In this document: positions 51,701 through 60,249 of the stretch, in pieces
Layout: each line of letters opens with the position of its first letter
How positions within the stretch are numbered: the first letter of the stretch is position 1
NCBI RefSeq assembly: GCF_021730395.1
Contig: NC_069376.1
Span: 14,045,001 to 14,109,000, forward strand
Direction of reading: 5' to 3'
Length of the DNA stretch: 64,000 bases
Origin: Mercenaria mercenaria
Lineage: Eukaryota > Mollusca > Bivalvia > Venerida > Veneridae
Translations under genes and position numbers: made by a program
Notes under the pieces: model-generated
The model's input: only the letters and a program-made list of their open reading frames with translations
Told to the model about the DNA's origin: nothing
Databases searched by the model: none

Positions 51701-53198
51701 CAATAATACATAATGCAATGAAATTAGAAAATAAAGCTGTATTTTGTATAGATAAAATAACGTGTTATTATATGTGCATAATTGTACCTTTGTGGCGGCA
51801 AATATGTGCCCTGAGGCTCTACAAGTACGAATACACCGAGCGCCGTTATTCCGCCGTAACGTAACTTCAGACTATCAAAAGACTTTAGCATGAGACGGAA
51901 GTATACATTGCCATGAATTGAAAAAAAAATAAGAAGAGCGCCGGTTTATTTGAATATAAGAATAAACGAATGACTGATTCTTAATTCACATTATCCTGGC
52001 CGACTGATTGAATAAACGGATATTCATTTCTTGCATACCAGGCAGGGATTTCCGGTATTTTTGCCGGTGCTGGAATATAAGATTCTTTCACTGGTTATAG
52101 TGGCAGATGGGAACTTCCGGCCTCGAGGGTAACTGTTTAGGCTAATTTTTCCAGCACCGGTAAAAATACCGGACATCCCCGTCTGGTATGCAAGAAAAAT
52201 CCATCTTACACCCCAGGGTGTAAGATGACTCTCGTGCTTTAAATGACGTATTACGAACAACATATATGTAGAAGATTTATGTATTTATTTATATTTTATC
52301 TCGGAAACGGAATAAAAATCCAATACCTTGACAGTTCCTCTTTGTTCCTGATAGTATATTTCTCGATTCAAAACACGTTATTTTATCGAAAATTCATAAC
52401 GTTACGCCAGAACTGATAAAACAAAACCGGAACTAAACATTGTTATTTGTCTTTGAAACGTCATGACGTCTTTCCTGTTTACGGACGTTGATTTCCCGTG
52501 CTTTGTTTAAATACGCTGCTATAAGAAATAGTTCTAAAAAGAAGGCCGTTCGACTGATTTTATCTTTATTATTTTATCTTGATATTGGAATGCAAGAAAA
52601 AGATTCTGTCACTGGTTATAGGTGCAGATGGAAATATCCGGCTCTCGGGTAACTGTTTAGGCGGTAACTCGGTAGGAACCTCGTTACCGCCTAAACAGTT
52701 ACCCTCGAGACCGGAAATTCCCATCTGCACCTATAACCAGTGAAAGAATCTTATATTATTGAACCAAAAGAAAGACATATTAAAATATTGATATCAGACA
52801 CCAGAATCCTGCATTCTAAGTCCTGCACTATAATTGACAAAACAATTAGTTTAAACCATTCGGTGAATAGCATAAAAGTTTAGAATTTTTCCACTCAGAT
52901 GTTAAATTTTGATATAAAGTGGCAAAAATGGATTTCATGTAAACATAGGCTAGTGCACAGAAACCAAACACCACCAAGCTGAGGACATATCTACAATGCT
53001 GAAGTTTATCTTGTTACATTCATTAATTCTTTCAGTCACCCGACGGACTTCTATCAATGCTTATTATCATCATATGCATTATATCACAAAACGAAACAGA
53101 ATCTTAAAGAAACGATTTGTAAAAATGTACTTGCCTTGCAGACAGTGAAAATAAGACGTAATACAGATAAACAATTTACAGAATTTCCAAGCTTCCAT
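30359..53198 (-). CDS. Gene D: WSC-family receptor with shortened WSC domain and short tail
   Basis: Exons on the minus strand: 53135-53198, 51788-51864, 50338-50467, 48934-49032, 45945-46214, 31953-32052, 30359-30716. Joined lengths (64+77+130+99+270+100+358) give 365 codons without a break, phases 1, 0, 1, 1, 1, 2. Signal peptide MEAWKFCKLFICITSYFHC; partial WSC with CIRTC, YYCICG, CEYKCPG and EICGG but no YxGC start; two Thr-rich stalk exons, the second built of a 13-residue repeat; membrane helix starting VSVYISVPV; tail of 118 residues with LYAEI, YSTV and HEYDILEQEG. The intron between stalk and membrane exons is 13.9 kb and full of mobile DNA. The missing WSC start could mean a functional change, decay or an unseen exon. 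Confidence 0.65.
31953..32052 (-). CDS. Gene D exon 6: transmembrane helix
   Basis: 100 bp, phase 1 to 2, acceptor ACATTTTTAG, donor GTAAGAC. Hydrophobic helix from VSVYISVPVLITI to VVIILCL, followed by arginines. Confidence 0.75.
32495..32697 (+). repeat. tRNA-derived SINE, diverged
   Basis: CCTCGGCCGAGTGGTTAAGG head with a B-box-like GGGTTTGAGTCTC, then TTGAATTCTTCACGTGAGAA and GAAAGTCACCATATGA. Inside gene D intron 6 region, next to a possible exon fragment. Confidence 0.75.
32705..32919 (-). pseudogene. Possible BEN-like exon fragment
   Basis: Open frame after an acceptor TGTATAATTACAG, encoding LDVCVTGCNKVDCLKKVLKV then SFSEEELFKC. The alternation of a leucine-rich helix and FSEEEL resembles BEN-domain proteins, but the match is only by eye. 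It runs into SINE sequence and no partner exons are seen. Confidence 0.25.
33141..33278. repeat. Fold-back repeat
   Basis: AAATAATAAGTTCCCAA and TATCGTAGAATAACC on the left have inverted partners GGTTATTCTACGATA and TTGGGAACTTATTATTT on the right. A second inverted pair (GATTCTAACACGAC / GTCGTGTTAGAATC) extends to about 33463. Confidence 0.75.
33795..34165. repeat. AACGTT palindrome array, left
   Basis: About 17 AACGTT cores, many within ACAACGTTGT, spaced 9-30 bp with one gap near 33880-33995. Confidence 0.85.
34166..36900. other. Non-coding part of the candidate transposon
   Basis: AT-rich sequence with a C-rich run at about 35085-35115. No exon or named repeat could be supported. Confidence 0.4.
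36920..39015. repeat. ~187-bp tandem repeat, about 12 copies
   Basis: The block TTTACATGGAGAGGTGGCGA recurs at spacings of 173 to 205 bp (one of 252), followed by CTCATGCCAAGTAGGACAGG and AAATGCATGTAGATACC. The long spacing near 38030-38080 holds an inserted fragment of another short element (GGTTTTACGCCACC). Confidence 0.9.
39464..40095 (+). CDS. Two-exon 3' end of an unrecognised gene inside the candidate transposon
   Basis: Exon 39464-39643 (acceptor CTTTTTACAG, donor GTAAGT) and exon 40049-40095 (acceptor TTTTTTTCAG, stop TGA) join in phase 1. The protein end reads LQFGSKDVDTTCRLMM..., VWSLYSLKGTRGEKKLEDLH, ..., SILNALMKTHKTITKKRS. A charged KG-rGxK-LxxL pattern after a helix resembles BEN or DUF4806 domains, both common in invertebrate nuclear and transposon-linked proteins; I cannot decide between them. 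No 5' exons found. Being on the + strand, it is antisense to gene D. Confidence 0.4.
40589..40696 (+). CDS. Possible cysteine-rich terminal exon
   Basis: After an acceptor ATATTATTACAG the open frame reads RCDGCGYCRQGGFDGQPEDL and ends ...NVDLLVI then TAA. CxxCxxC suggests metal binding, but it is too short to place. It could be an alternative 3' end of the gene at 39464. Confidence 0.25.
   Translation, partial: ERCDGCGYCRQGGFDGQPEDLEIYCNVFNVDLLVI
41407..41663. mobile_element. Short inverted-repeat element with ~66-bp internal repeats
   Basis: GCCAGTGTAACATTAAATAC and its inverted partner TCTAATGTTACACCGGC bound three copies of a unit containing GTTGAGAATTGACCCC and AAATTTTGATCAA. Confidence 0.7.
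42471..43247. repeat. Molluscan-type interspersed repeat with ~165-bp subunits
   Basis: Repeated blocks GTCCGGAGCAT, TTCTTCATGCATGGAGGGAT, ACCATCATGAGACGGAGTGT and GGTCAAGGTCACACTTAGAG over about five diverged subunits. Known to me as a widespread bivalve repeat type. Confidence 0.7.
43289..43615. mobile_element. MITE, second copy of the gene C stalk insertion family
   Basis: Ends AGGCCTAAAAAAAAATTC and ATTTTTTTTACGCCT; the interior matches 25226-25566 in inverted orientation. Confidence 0.85.
44668..44890. repeat. AACGTT palindrome array, right
   Basis: About 13 ACAACGTTGT-type palindromes, with a tandem segment containing ACGACTCCACA twice. Confidence 0.85.
45625..45722 (+). repeat. SINE 3' end fragment
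   Basis: CGAGGGGCACCTGGGGTCTT to GTGCGACGTTAAATC and a (CAA)n tail; 5' truncated copy of the tRNA-derived SINE, 220 bp from gene D exon 5. Confidence 0.8.
45945..46214 (-). CDS. Gene D exon 5: repeat-bearing Thr-rich stalk
   Basis: 270 bp, phase 1 to 1, acceptor TTTAAAGCAG, donor GTAAAAC. Encodes repeated 13-residue units of the form VQTTITAETTIAT, then a Ser/Thr-rich end. A likely O-glycosylated spacer whose length may vary between alleles. Confidence 0.65.
46289..46500 (-). repeat. Fragment of the 61.2-kb repeat family
   Basis: Inverted match to about 61300-61460 (ACCATCCATGTTGTACCACA and flanks). Directly upstream of gene D exon 5 in its intron. Confidence 0.65.
46501..47940. other. Gene D intron 4, gene-free part
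   Basis: AT-rich intron DNA; no exon or recognisable repeat supported. Confidence 0.4.
47942..48215 (+). repeat. Two SINE pieces joined
   Basis: 47942-47987 is a tail of a second SINE type (AACTGAAATACTGTCAAAAACG). It is followed directly by the tRNA-derived SINE lacking its A box, from the B box GGGTTCGAGTC to GGTGCGACGTTAAACCC. A 38-bp fragment of the same SINE recurs at 48548-48585. Confidence 0.75.
48934..49032 (-). CDS. Gene D exon 4: stalk
   Basis: 99 bp, phase 1 to 1. Encodes IDTKSKPPPKTHTLTTTIES then INSFSEQSMYNKG. The orthologous exon in gene C is split by a MITE. Confidence 0.7.
49033..50337. other. Gene D intron 3
   Basis: 49790-50200 aligns with gene C intron 3 (25800-26260), e.g. 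TCGCGCATGTATGTCGCCAA, showing shared descent. An open frame at 49210-49578 (+) has no recognisable domain. Confidence 0.5.
50338..50467 (-). CDS. Gene D exon 3: WSC second half
   Basis: 130 bp between GTATTTTGCAG and GTAAGTG. Encodes SYYCICGMSFRG, CEYKCPGNQ and EICGGPNKMSVYDIR. Confidence 0.8.
50523..50746. mobile_element. TTAA-flanked MITE in gene D intron 2
   Basis: TTAA-GGTAGTTCAC at the left and GTCCACTACC-TTAA at the right, inverted. It contains a direct duplication of CACGGAAAAATACGTCATCA. TTAA flanks suggest a piggyBac-like or Kolobok-like parent. Confidence 0.65.
51788..51864 (-). CDS. Gene D exon 2: shortened first half of WSC domain
   Basis: Encodes TLRRNNGARCIRTCRASGHI then FAATK, ending AAAG before GTACAAT, phase 0. 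The acceptor chosen (TAGTCTGAAG) is the only one giving phase 1 and an open frame; upstream sequence has stops in this frame and no YxGC motif. Start is uncertain. Confidence 0.45.
52030..52194. repeat. Fold-back element
   Basis: CTTGCATACCAGGC...CCGGTATTTTTGCCGGTGCTGG and its inverted partner ending GTCTGGTATGCAAG. It contains internally one arm of the neighbouring fold-back at 52606. Confidence 0.75.
52606..52752. repeat. Fold-back element, near-perfect hairpin
   Basis: Arms of about 65 bp (CACTGGTTATAGGTGCAGAT ... GTAACTGTTTAGGCGGTAAC and inverse) around a 14-bp loop. In gene D intron 1. Confidence 0.8.
53135..53198 (-). CDS. Gene D exon 1: signal peptide, GC donor
   Basis: Same 64-bp structure as gene C exon 1, with the GC donor CAAG/GCAAGT conserved. 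Only a few bases differ between the two. Confidence 0.7.
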
Positions 53199-55083
53199 CT
53201 TGATATGTTACACTTTTGACCACAAGATTATTTTGCTTCACAGTTAGTTAGTCGAAAGATAGGATACATGAGAAATTACTCACTGATTATTATTATTTAC
53301 GAAAACGGAAATCCGAGAACAAGATGAATGACATATAGTTTTTCTGAGTAATAGCAGTGACAATGCGAAACCATAAAATATGTTTTAGTCATGCATTTTC
53401 AGCTGAATTCCACTGCTAGAGAAAAATGGTAATTCACTTAAATAAAATGTAAATTCAAATAGATGTTTACAATTTACCTCTCAACTTTTGAGAAAATAAT
53501 GGTGTTAGTCCACTATAATTGTTCCTGGAAAGTTTCCATAAATATATTGTTATTAGATATATTCGAATCATTGGTCAGTCAGTTTTTACTAGTTAATCAG
53601 TTCATTTTTTGTTAATAACCATTTACTCTTATTCCTGAAACAGTCTTTATTTTGTAGAATTGATTTCAAGACAAAAAAGGCATGTCTAACTTTCGTTCTG
53701 GATTTGAGGTTTTAGAAAAACTTTTACTTTGAAAGGTTTTAACTTGAATTGGAACATGCTTGGTTTAAACTTAAAGTGACAGTTGGTTAGTGTACTGGCT
53801 TAATCATGTTAGTAGGCCCACCACATTAGGTTCAAACTCTATCCAGTGTTATCCCCAAGACAGCGGTGCCTAGGCGGAGCTGAAATGGTCACTGGCTAAA
53901 ATAATTTTTTGTTACTGTTATGTCTTCTAGCCTCATGGAAGGTCTTTACTATCTCGTTTCCGTCCTATGTCTGAGACAATCTATTCTATATTCATATTTT
54001 AGCAAGGACTTGGGCACACAGACATAATTTCTGCGTTAGAATGGCAACATAATTGGGTACCGGCAAAATGATTAAATCACTTTCGAGAACACATTTAAAC
54101 TGTATAAAAAAAACTATCCCTATTGATCGTGAATCCAGACACAGCATGATAGCTCTGACAAAACGTTTTCCTTGCTTATAACTCTTAAGATATTGCGTGT
54201 GGAGTGTATTACACTATTTAACTATTCCTACTATTTTTTAGAGTTTGCTTAAATTGTATTTATGATCGCTTTTGGTAGATTTATAATCGCTTTTGGTGTA
54301 TTTATTATCGCTTTTTGTAGATTTATGATCGCTTTTGTTACATTTATATTTATAATCTTCTTTGGTAGACTCATGATTGCTTATGCTAGACTCATGATCG
54401 CTTTTTGGAAGATTCATAATCGCTTTTGGTAGCTTTATGATCGCATTTGAACACAAACTCATCCATCATAAATATCAAATTGCTGTATAAACATTTTACA
54501 CTGTGACACACTGCAGACCTTGAGCGCCTGCGTAAATTGCAGACTCCGGTTTATACCGGATTCAAGCAATTAGAATGATAAGTATCTTTAATGTATATAC
54601 TTTGTAACATTCGTAATAATAACTCGAACCTTTAGTCAGTATAATATACATATAAAACACTAAATGCGTGCGGACATGTAATCATTTGCGTATATTTGCC
54701 ATGCCATCCAATTGGTAATCACTTCCGGACATGCGCAGAAGACCGCTCCAGCTCTGCAATGAGCAACAACGAAAATCTTAATAGTCTAAACCCAAAAGGC
54801 TAAATAGATAGATAGATTTCTTTATTGCATCCACAGATTGAAGAGTACATATAACTTTTCAATGTACAAAGCATAGTAACAAAACAATAGGTTCAATGTA
54901 CAAAACATAATCAGCAGCATGTAAGTTCCCGGAGGCGTGTCATTATCAGCTGACTGCTGAGCGTATTGGATTGCAGACATTACAGAAATGTTTTGACCTA
55001 AATACAAGTGTTACACAGCGTCTTTATTATAATTATTCAATTACCAGTGAGGTACAATGTTCAATGATTAATCTATAATATAT
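53199..55083. other. Upstream region of gene D
   Basis: The first ~280 bp is conserved with the gene C upstream region. A short repeat of the type GATCGCTTTTGGTAGATTTA occurs about 10 times at 54246-54450. No gene seen. Confidence 0.5.
54246..54450. repeat. ~20-bp tandem repeat
   Basis: Units TTTATGATCGCTTTTGGTAGA with variants, about ten copies. Confidence 0.8.
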
Positions 55084-55330
55084 GAGCCGCGCCATGAAAA
55101 AGAAAAGACTATACAACATAGTGCTTTTGCGACCAGCATGGATCCAGACCAGCCTGCGCATCCATGCAATCTGGTCAGGATCCATGCTGTTCGCTAACAA
55201 TTTCTCTGATTCCAATAGACTTTGAAAGCGGACAGCATGGGTCTTTACCAGACTGCGCGGATACGCAAGCTGATCTGGATCCATGCTGGTCGCAAATCCA
55301 CTGTGTTTTGTTTTCTCATGGCGCGGCTGA
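55084..55330. mobile_element. GAGCCG/CGGCTC inverted-repeat MITE
   Basis: GAGCCGCGCCATGAAAAAGA at the left, GTTTTCTCATGGCGCGGCT at the right, with the GATCCAGACC / GGATCCATGC arms. Between genes D and E. Confidence 0.85.
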
Positions 55331-56766
55331 TGTGTATTCTCATAAATAGTACGTATTTAAGTATGATTTTTCTTTTTAAGGTACCTTGAGTCAGTTATTT
55401 AGTCTAAACAACATGTCAGCCACATAGTATGACTGAGTCAAACGCATCCACCGATTTCATTCTTTCATTAATGTGTATGAAATTATGAATACAATAAAAT
55501 GAGATGAAAGTATATGAATTAGATATTAAAGTAATTTTATTAAACTGCCCACGTAGTAATCTCAGTTTGTAGAACACTGTGCAGTAATATAATTTATGAT
55601 ATAAACGATGCGAGTGCGATGTATCATACAATGTATGGGATAGGTGAGGTATTTCTGAGACAACTTTGGAGACAAAATCTTAAACTCAGTTAGCAGAATA
55701 TCCATATTTAATACTCTACGGCCCGATATATTCAATTTAATCCAAGTTTTGTATTTCTATTGTTCGAACTGGATATGTTTAATATTCTAAAGCGGAAATT
55801 ATTTGAAAGGTGACAATGATAACAAGAGCAAATTCGATAGATAAAAAATTATCGCGTATTCATGTGATATTTATTGGTGGTCGTTGTTTAGCCATTTATT
55901 CCACTCGAGTTTATGACAGTACGAGGTACCAGCAAAGCGGAATGGAGATGTCTGGCAAACTTGTTAACAAAACCTTTTTTTAGAGTTTCTATTTTCGTTT
56001 ACAACCACCCTATTAGGCTTGTAATACTACTATCTTATATTTTGCTGTATCATTAAAACATCTTATAAAAGATGTTATATTATTAACTATTTCCAACCTG
56101 TCGATGATGTTCATCCCATACTCCTAATTTATGCTTATAAAGCAAGTGAATGCTCATAAATCAAACTACATGTATATAGCAAATTTGTATTGCCTATCCG
56201 AATCGAGTGCATTATATTTGAGAGATTATCTCACCGACAGTAACTTTTATAAAAATAAGTTTAAAAGATTAATAAGCCAGAGACTATTTTGCAATTTTTA
56301 ATAGTTTTCCAACAAATGACAACTATTTTGATAGAGATAATATTACATAGATACAATCTGATTGATAGTCGCGTTCTGTAAAATGTATATAAACATGTAT
56401 TTACAGAAAACAATGAAGTCATTAGAATATAAACCTTGAATTGTCAAATCCTTTTATTTTATAATCATCCTGAGTTATCTTTGTCTCTGACAGAGTTCTA
56501 CATTGATGAAAATATTCTATATATTAGGAAATAAGAAATGAAGTATTATCTAAAGAGATCCATTTGATTTCAAGAGAGTTCGGGGGATTAATCAGCTGAA
56601 TGCGTCACTGGCTCCCTGTAGGAATAAAACTGTATGTTATTCATAAACATGCTGTGTTTCTTTTTTGTTACAAAAAAGATATATTTGCTATAAAGTTGAT
56701 GTTTGCCCAAAAGCTCAATGCATTTTGCTGAATCCATCTCAAAGCAGTATTTTTTTTATCTCGTTT
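55331..56766. other. Intergenic region downstream of gene E
   Basis: AT-rich; nothing recognisable. Confidence 0.45.
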
Positions 56767-57493
56767 TCATTTCTTTGGTTCAAGTATGAAATAAGCATGA
56801 CCTGCTTCCTCATACAAGTCAGTTTCTTTGCTGTCAAATGATACACATACATGACTTCCTTTGTCACCTTTAGAACTGCCTTTGCCAGCGATTTCTTTCG
56901 CTGTTTCCAACGAATTAAACGGCTCATATTCGTCCGCCTTACTCGCTTTCAAGTTCCTCCCACGAACTACTTTTGTATGGTCGTATAAAGTATCGTGATT
57001 TCTTTCAAACCTAATACTTTTGTCAGTTCCATGCTTCTGAGGTGAAGCCTGTAGGCTGTTATACGTGCTATCTCTTTCTGACTCATTGTCTATAGAATGC
57101 TCCCTTAATTTGTCATGTCCAATATGTGAATATGTGTTGTCCGTTATTTTTGAATTAGAACTAGTTCTTGTTACTGTCACATGAGAGTACTCAGATGATA
57201 TCGTCAGAACAATATCTGGCTGTGTTTTGAGACAACCATAAGCATGAAGACGTTGAGGACTTTCTGCTGAAAGTATTGTGCTGTATTCAGTACCGCTATC
57301 TGCCGTTGACTTTCTAGTCTCCCCAGCAGCAGTGCTCACAAGCTGTGTAGTACTCCGCTTGTTATGTCTATGCTCTTCAAGAAGATTTTCGTTGTCCAAG
57401 TTATTGCAACTGCCAGATGCAGGCGTATGACTGCTATATTGAGAGCCACTTGTATGGTAACTGACACGTGATACACGTTTAACTCTCCGTCGC
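56767..57493 (-). CDS. Gene E: cytoplasmic tail exon
   Basis: 727 bp, acceptor TTCTTGTTAAG then G; starts RRRVKRVSRVSYH. Tyrosine motifs in the same order as gene B. Confidence 0.8.
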
Positions 57494-59053
57494 CTTAACA
57501 AGAAAGTGAAACAAAAATATTCAACATTTCAGAATATCTGAATTTATGCTAGCACAAACATTCAAAAATGTATATATGAGTGATACTAAACTAATTGTAG
57601 AGCTATCTATGACGATATCTTTCTTCCACAGAAATGGAAAGGCTGACTCCATATTTATCAAATATTTTCTCTAATCTGAAACAGATATTAATGTAACAAA
57701 TAGATAGTTCAAACTAAACGGCTGTACTTTATCACATGTTAACCAGTAATGCAATTATTAGACAGGCTGTTACCTCACAATTAGGCAAATGACCAGTGCG
57801 ATGACTCCAGACATTACGATTACAAGCGGAAGTGCAATGTAGACTGCAGTTGCTGTTGAAATGCCTTCTTTATTTTCTGAAATAGAGTTGAGGTACTATA
57901 AACCTTAATAATGAGAGAATGATAACCAACAACACGTATCTCGATAATGATATGTACTATTTAAGAGGCAATGACACAAAGAGTTTTTAATGAATATTTA
58001 TAGGATTATCGTTCTTCAAAAGAAGCTGAATAATACTAAACATGTCGTGTAATATTTTGTCTTATCACATGGTATCATAGTTTGCTTTTATTCAGTTCAT
58101 TTTCTACTTAAATACAAAGTCAAAACATCACTTAACAAAACTCAGTGCACAAAATGTATATGAAAGTGAATACTCTTGCAGGCTTCTTCGTACTGCCTTA
58201 AGATCCTTTATGTACCTATTCAAACATGACTTTCGTCATAATGCTTCGAAGTTGCTATAAGATGTTTGATTAATAGGAAATGGGTATTCTTGTGATTGCA
58301 AACCTCCCTTGGGTGAAACATTTTCATTTCCAAATGTTTTCCGCGTTGTTACTAATAAGAAGCTTTCCTTTGTGATCAGAGTTTTTGTACTTGATCCAGT
58401 CTGCGTTGGCATATTTCTGGTGTATGTTGTAAATGGTTGTGTTGTTACTTCTTTCGCGGTTGTTTCTGTAGTTTGAACTGTGAGAAAAATAATTTGAGCC
58501 GTGCCATGGGAAAACCAACATAGTGGTTTTGCGACCAGCATGGATCCAGACCAGCCTGCGCATCCGCGCAGTCTGGTCAGGATCCATGCTGTTCGCTAAC
58601 AGTATCTCTAATTCCAGTAGGCTTTGAAAGCGAACAGCATGGATCCTGACCAGACTGCGCGGATGCGCAGGCTGGTCTGGATCCATGCTGGTCGCAAAAC
58701 CACTATGTTGGTTTTCTCATGGCACGGCTCATTCCAGGCTTTATTATATGAGCATATCAAAGTGACAGAATGAAAAAAAAGAGAAGATTTTACACTAACT
58801 GTTATATGAGTAAATCATAATTGTTGTTGTTAATTTTGTTAATATTTAATTAATTTTATTGATATTTAAAATCAAATAATTAATTGTATTGTACAGACAT
58901 AAAACTGGAATGTAGTGACATACACAAAGTCTTATACAATGATATTCGTTCTTCTCCTCCGCAAACTTCATTTTCATCTCCAGGACATTTGGTGTCACAT
59001 GTGGATGATTCTATTTTATTCCAAACACCGTCAGCGCAATAGCAAAGCTCACC
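56767..59053 (-). CDS. Gene E: WSC-family receptor, 5' exons not in view
   Basis: Minus-strand exons: WSC second half 58924-59053, stalk 58304-58477, membrane 57774-57876, tail 56767-57493, phases 0, 1, 1, 2, in frame throughout. WSC part: LCYCADG, STCDTKCPGDENEVCGG. Stalk rich in Thr (VQTTETTAKEVTT). Membrane helix starting AVYIALPLVIVMSG. Tail of 241 residues with YSTI, SEYSHV, YSHI, YNSL, YDHT, YEPF and AYFILEPKK; SEYSHV fits the ITIM consensus. Closest to gene B, whose tail aligns over its whole length. First WSC exon and signal exon were not found up to 64000; they may lie beyond the window or be lost. Confidence 0.75.
57774..57876 (-). CDS. Gene E: transmembrane exon
   Basis: 103 bp, phase 1 to 2, acceptor CTCTATTTCAG, donor GTAACAG. 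Helix ends VICLIVR, as in gene B. Confidence 0.75.
58304..58477 (-). CDS. Gene E: stalk exon
   Basis: 174 bp, phase 1 to 1. Acceptor TTTTTCTCACAG lies only 18 bp from the MITE at 58496-58731. The donor chosen (GGGAG/GTTTGC) is weak but is the one that keeps the frame. Confidence 0.65.
58496..58731. mobile_element. GAGCCG/CGGCTC inverted-repeat MITE beside gene E stalk exon
   Basis: The most perfect copy: arms of about 110 bp are nearly exact inverted repeats (GACCAGCATGGATCCAGACC ... GGTCTGGATCCATGCTGGTC). In the intron immediately upstream of the stalk acceptor. Confidence 0.9.
58924..59053 (-). CDS. Gene E: WSC second-half exon
   Basis: 130 bp, acceptor TTTCATAACAAAG, donor GTATGTC, phase 0 to 1. 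Five of the eight WSC cysteines. Confidence 0.75.
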
Positions 59054-59589
59054 CTTTGTTATGAAATAGAATAATTCATGTCGAGTACATTTTTATGACT
59101 GTATAGCACTGGGTGTACCAAAGCATTTAATAAACATCATTGCAACAATGGAACATTACGATATCCAGATATTTGAATTATTTCAGAAGATAATCTAGCA
59201 TTTTAAAGTATTGCGTTTTCAATAATGTCTGTTGTCCGGTATCAACTTGTTTCGGAAAACTTAATTACCAATATATTGACTTCCAACGTCAACAGTTTTT
59301 TCAAACGTACTTCTTGTTGATTATTATTAAATAAGACATTTTATGTTAACTACCCAAAATATAAATGTGATATCAGCATCAACTATATGTACAATCATTC
59401 AAACAAAAAACGCACAAGACAAATACTAGTACGTTTATACAACAACTTGTTTGCAGGTTTATATTTTGATATTCATTAATTATTAAATCCTGTCTGGTAT
59501 GTTTGTTTCTTTTGGTATACTTGATGTATGACCGTTGTAACTTGTGCTGAAATTCATGTCATATTAAATCCTCCGTTTCCATTAGAAAA

Positions 59590-59815
59590 AAAATCCAATT
59601 TTAATGTTTAACGCTTTGAGGTCAAAAATCTAACTTTGATGTGTAATACTTTGAAGTCAAAAGTCCAATTTTGATGTTTAGCACTTTGAAGTCAAAAATC
59701 TAACTTTAATGTGTAATACTTTGAACACTTTGAAGTCAAAAATCTAACTTTAATGTGTAATACTTTGAAGTAAAAAATGTAACTTAAATGTGAAACACTT
59801 TGAAGTCAATAACAA
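59590..59815. repeat. ~35-bp tandem repeat
   Basis: Units of the type ACTTTGAAGTCAAAAATCTA-ACTTTAATGTGTAAT, about six copies. Confidence 0.85.
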
Positions 59816-60210
59816 ACGCATGCTCAGACATTGTACGCCACTCTTACTGGCATAAAATGCCATAAAAAGACACGCATAATAACGTGTGTGCAATCCTCAG
59901 AAGACTCCGATACATGGAGCATATTAGCAGAATCCAATAGTCAAATTAACGTTTACTGTAATTGTTGATGCCTACATAAAAGTGCAAAGGTCAATGCAGC
60001 CTACATTTGTCTATATTAACGTTGTATTGGGGTATTAATCAAACAGCTCTCCTTCAGACTGTTTTGACACTCACCTGGAGAATGAAGCGAAATTATTTGG
60101 GGTCTAAAACATCAAATAGCAGCCAGTTGTTTCAGTACAGCAGTGAGTGCGTGCACGTGCGCATGCGGGTCCGCCTGTAAGTTTGTGTAGGTTTGTGCGT
60201 GCTTGCGCAT

Positions 60211-60249
60211 GTGCGCGCGCGCGCGCGCGCGCGCGTGTGTGTGTGTGTT
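60211..60249. repeat. (GC)n(GT)n alternating tract
   Basis: Alternating purine-pyrimidine GCGCGC...GTGTGT of about 38 bp; a Z-DNA-prone sequence. Confidence 0.85.
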
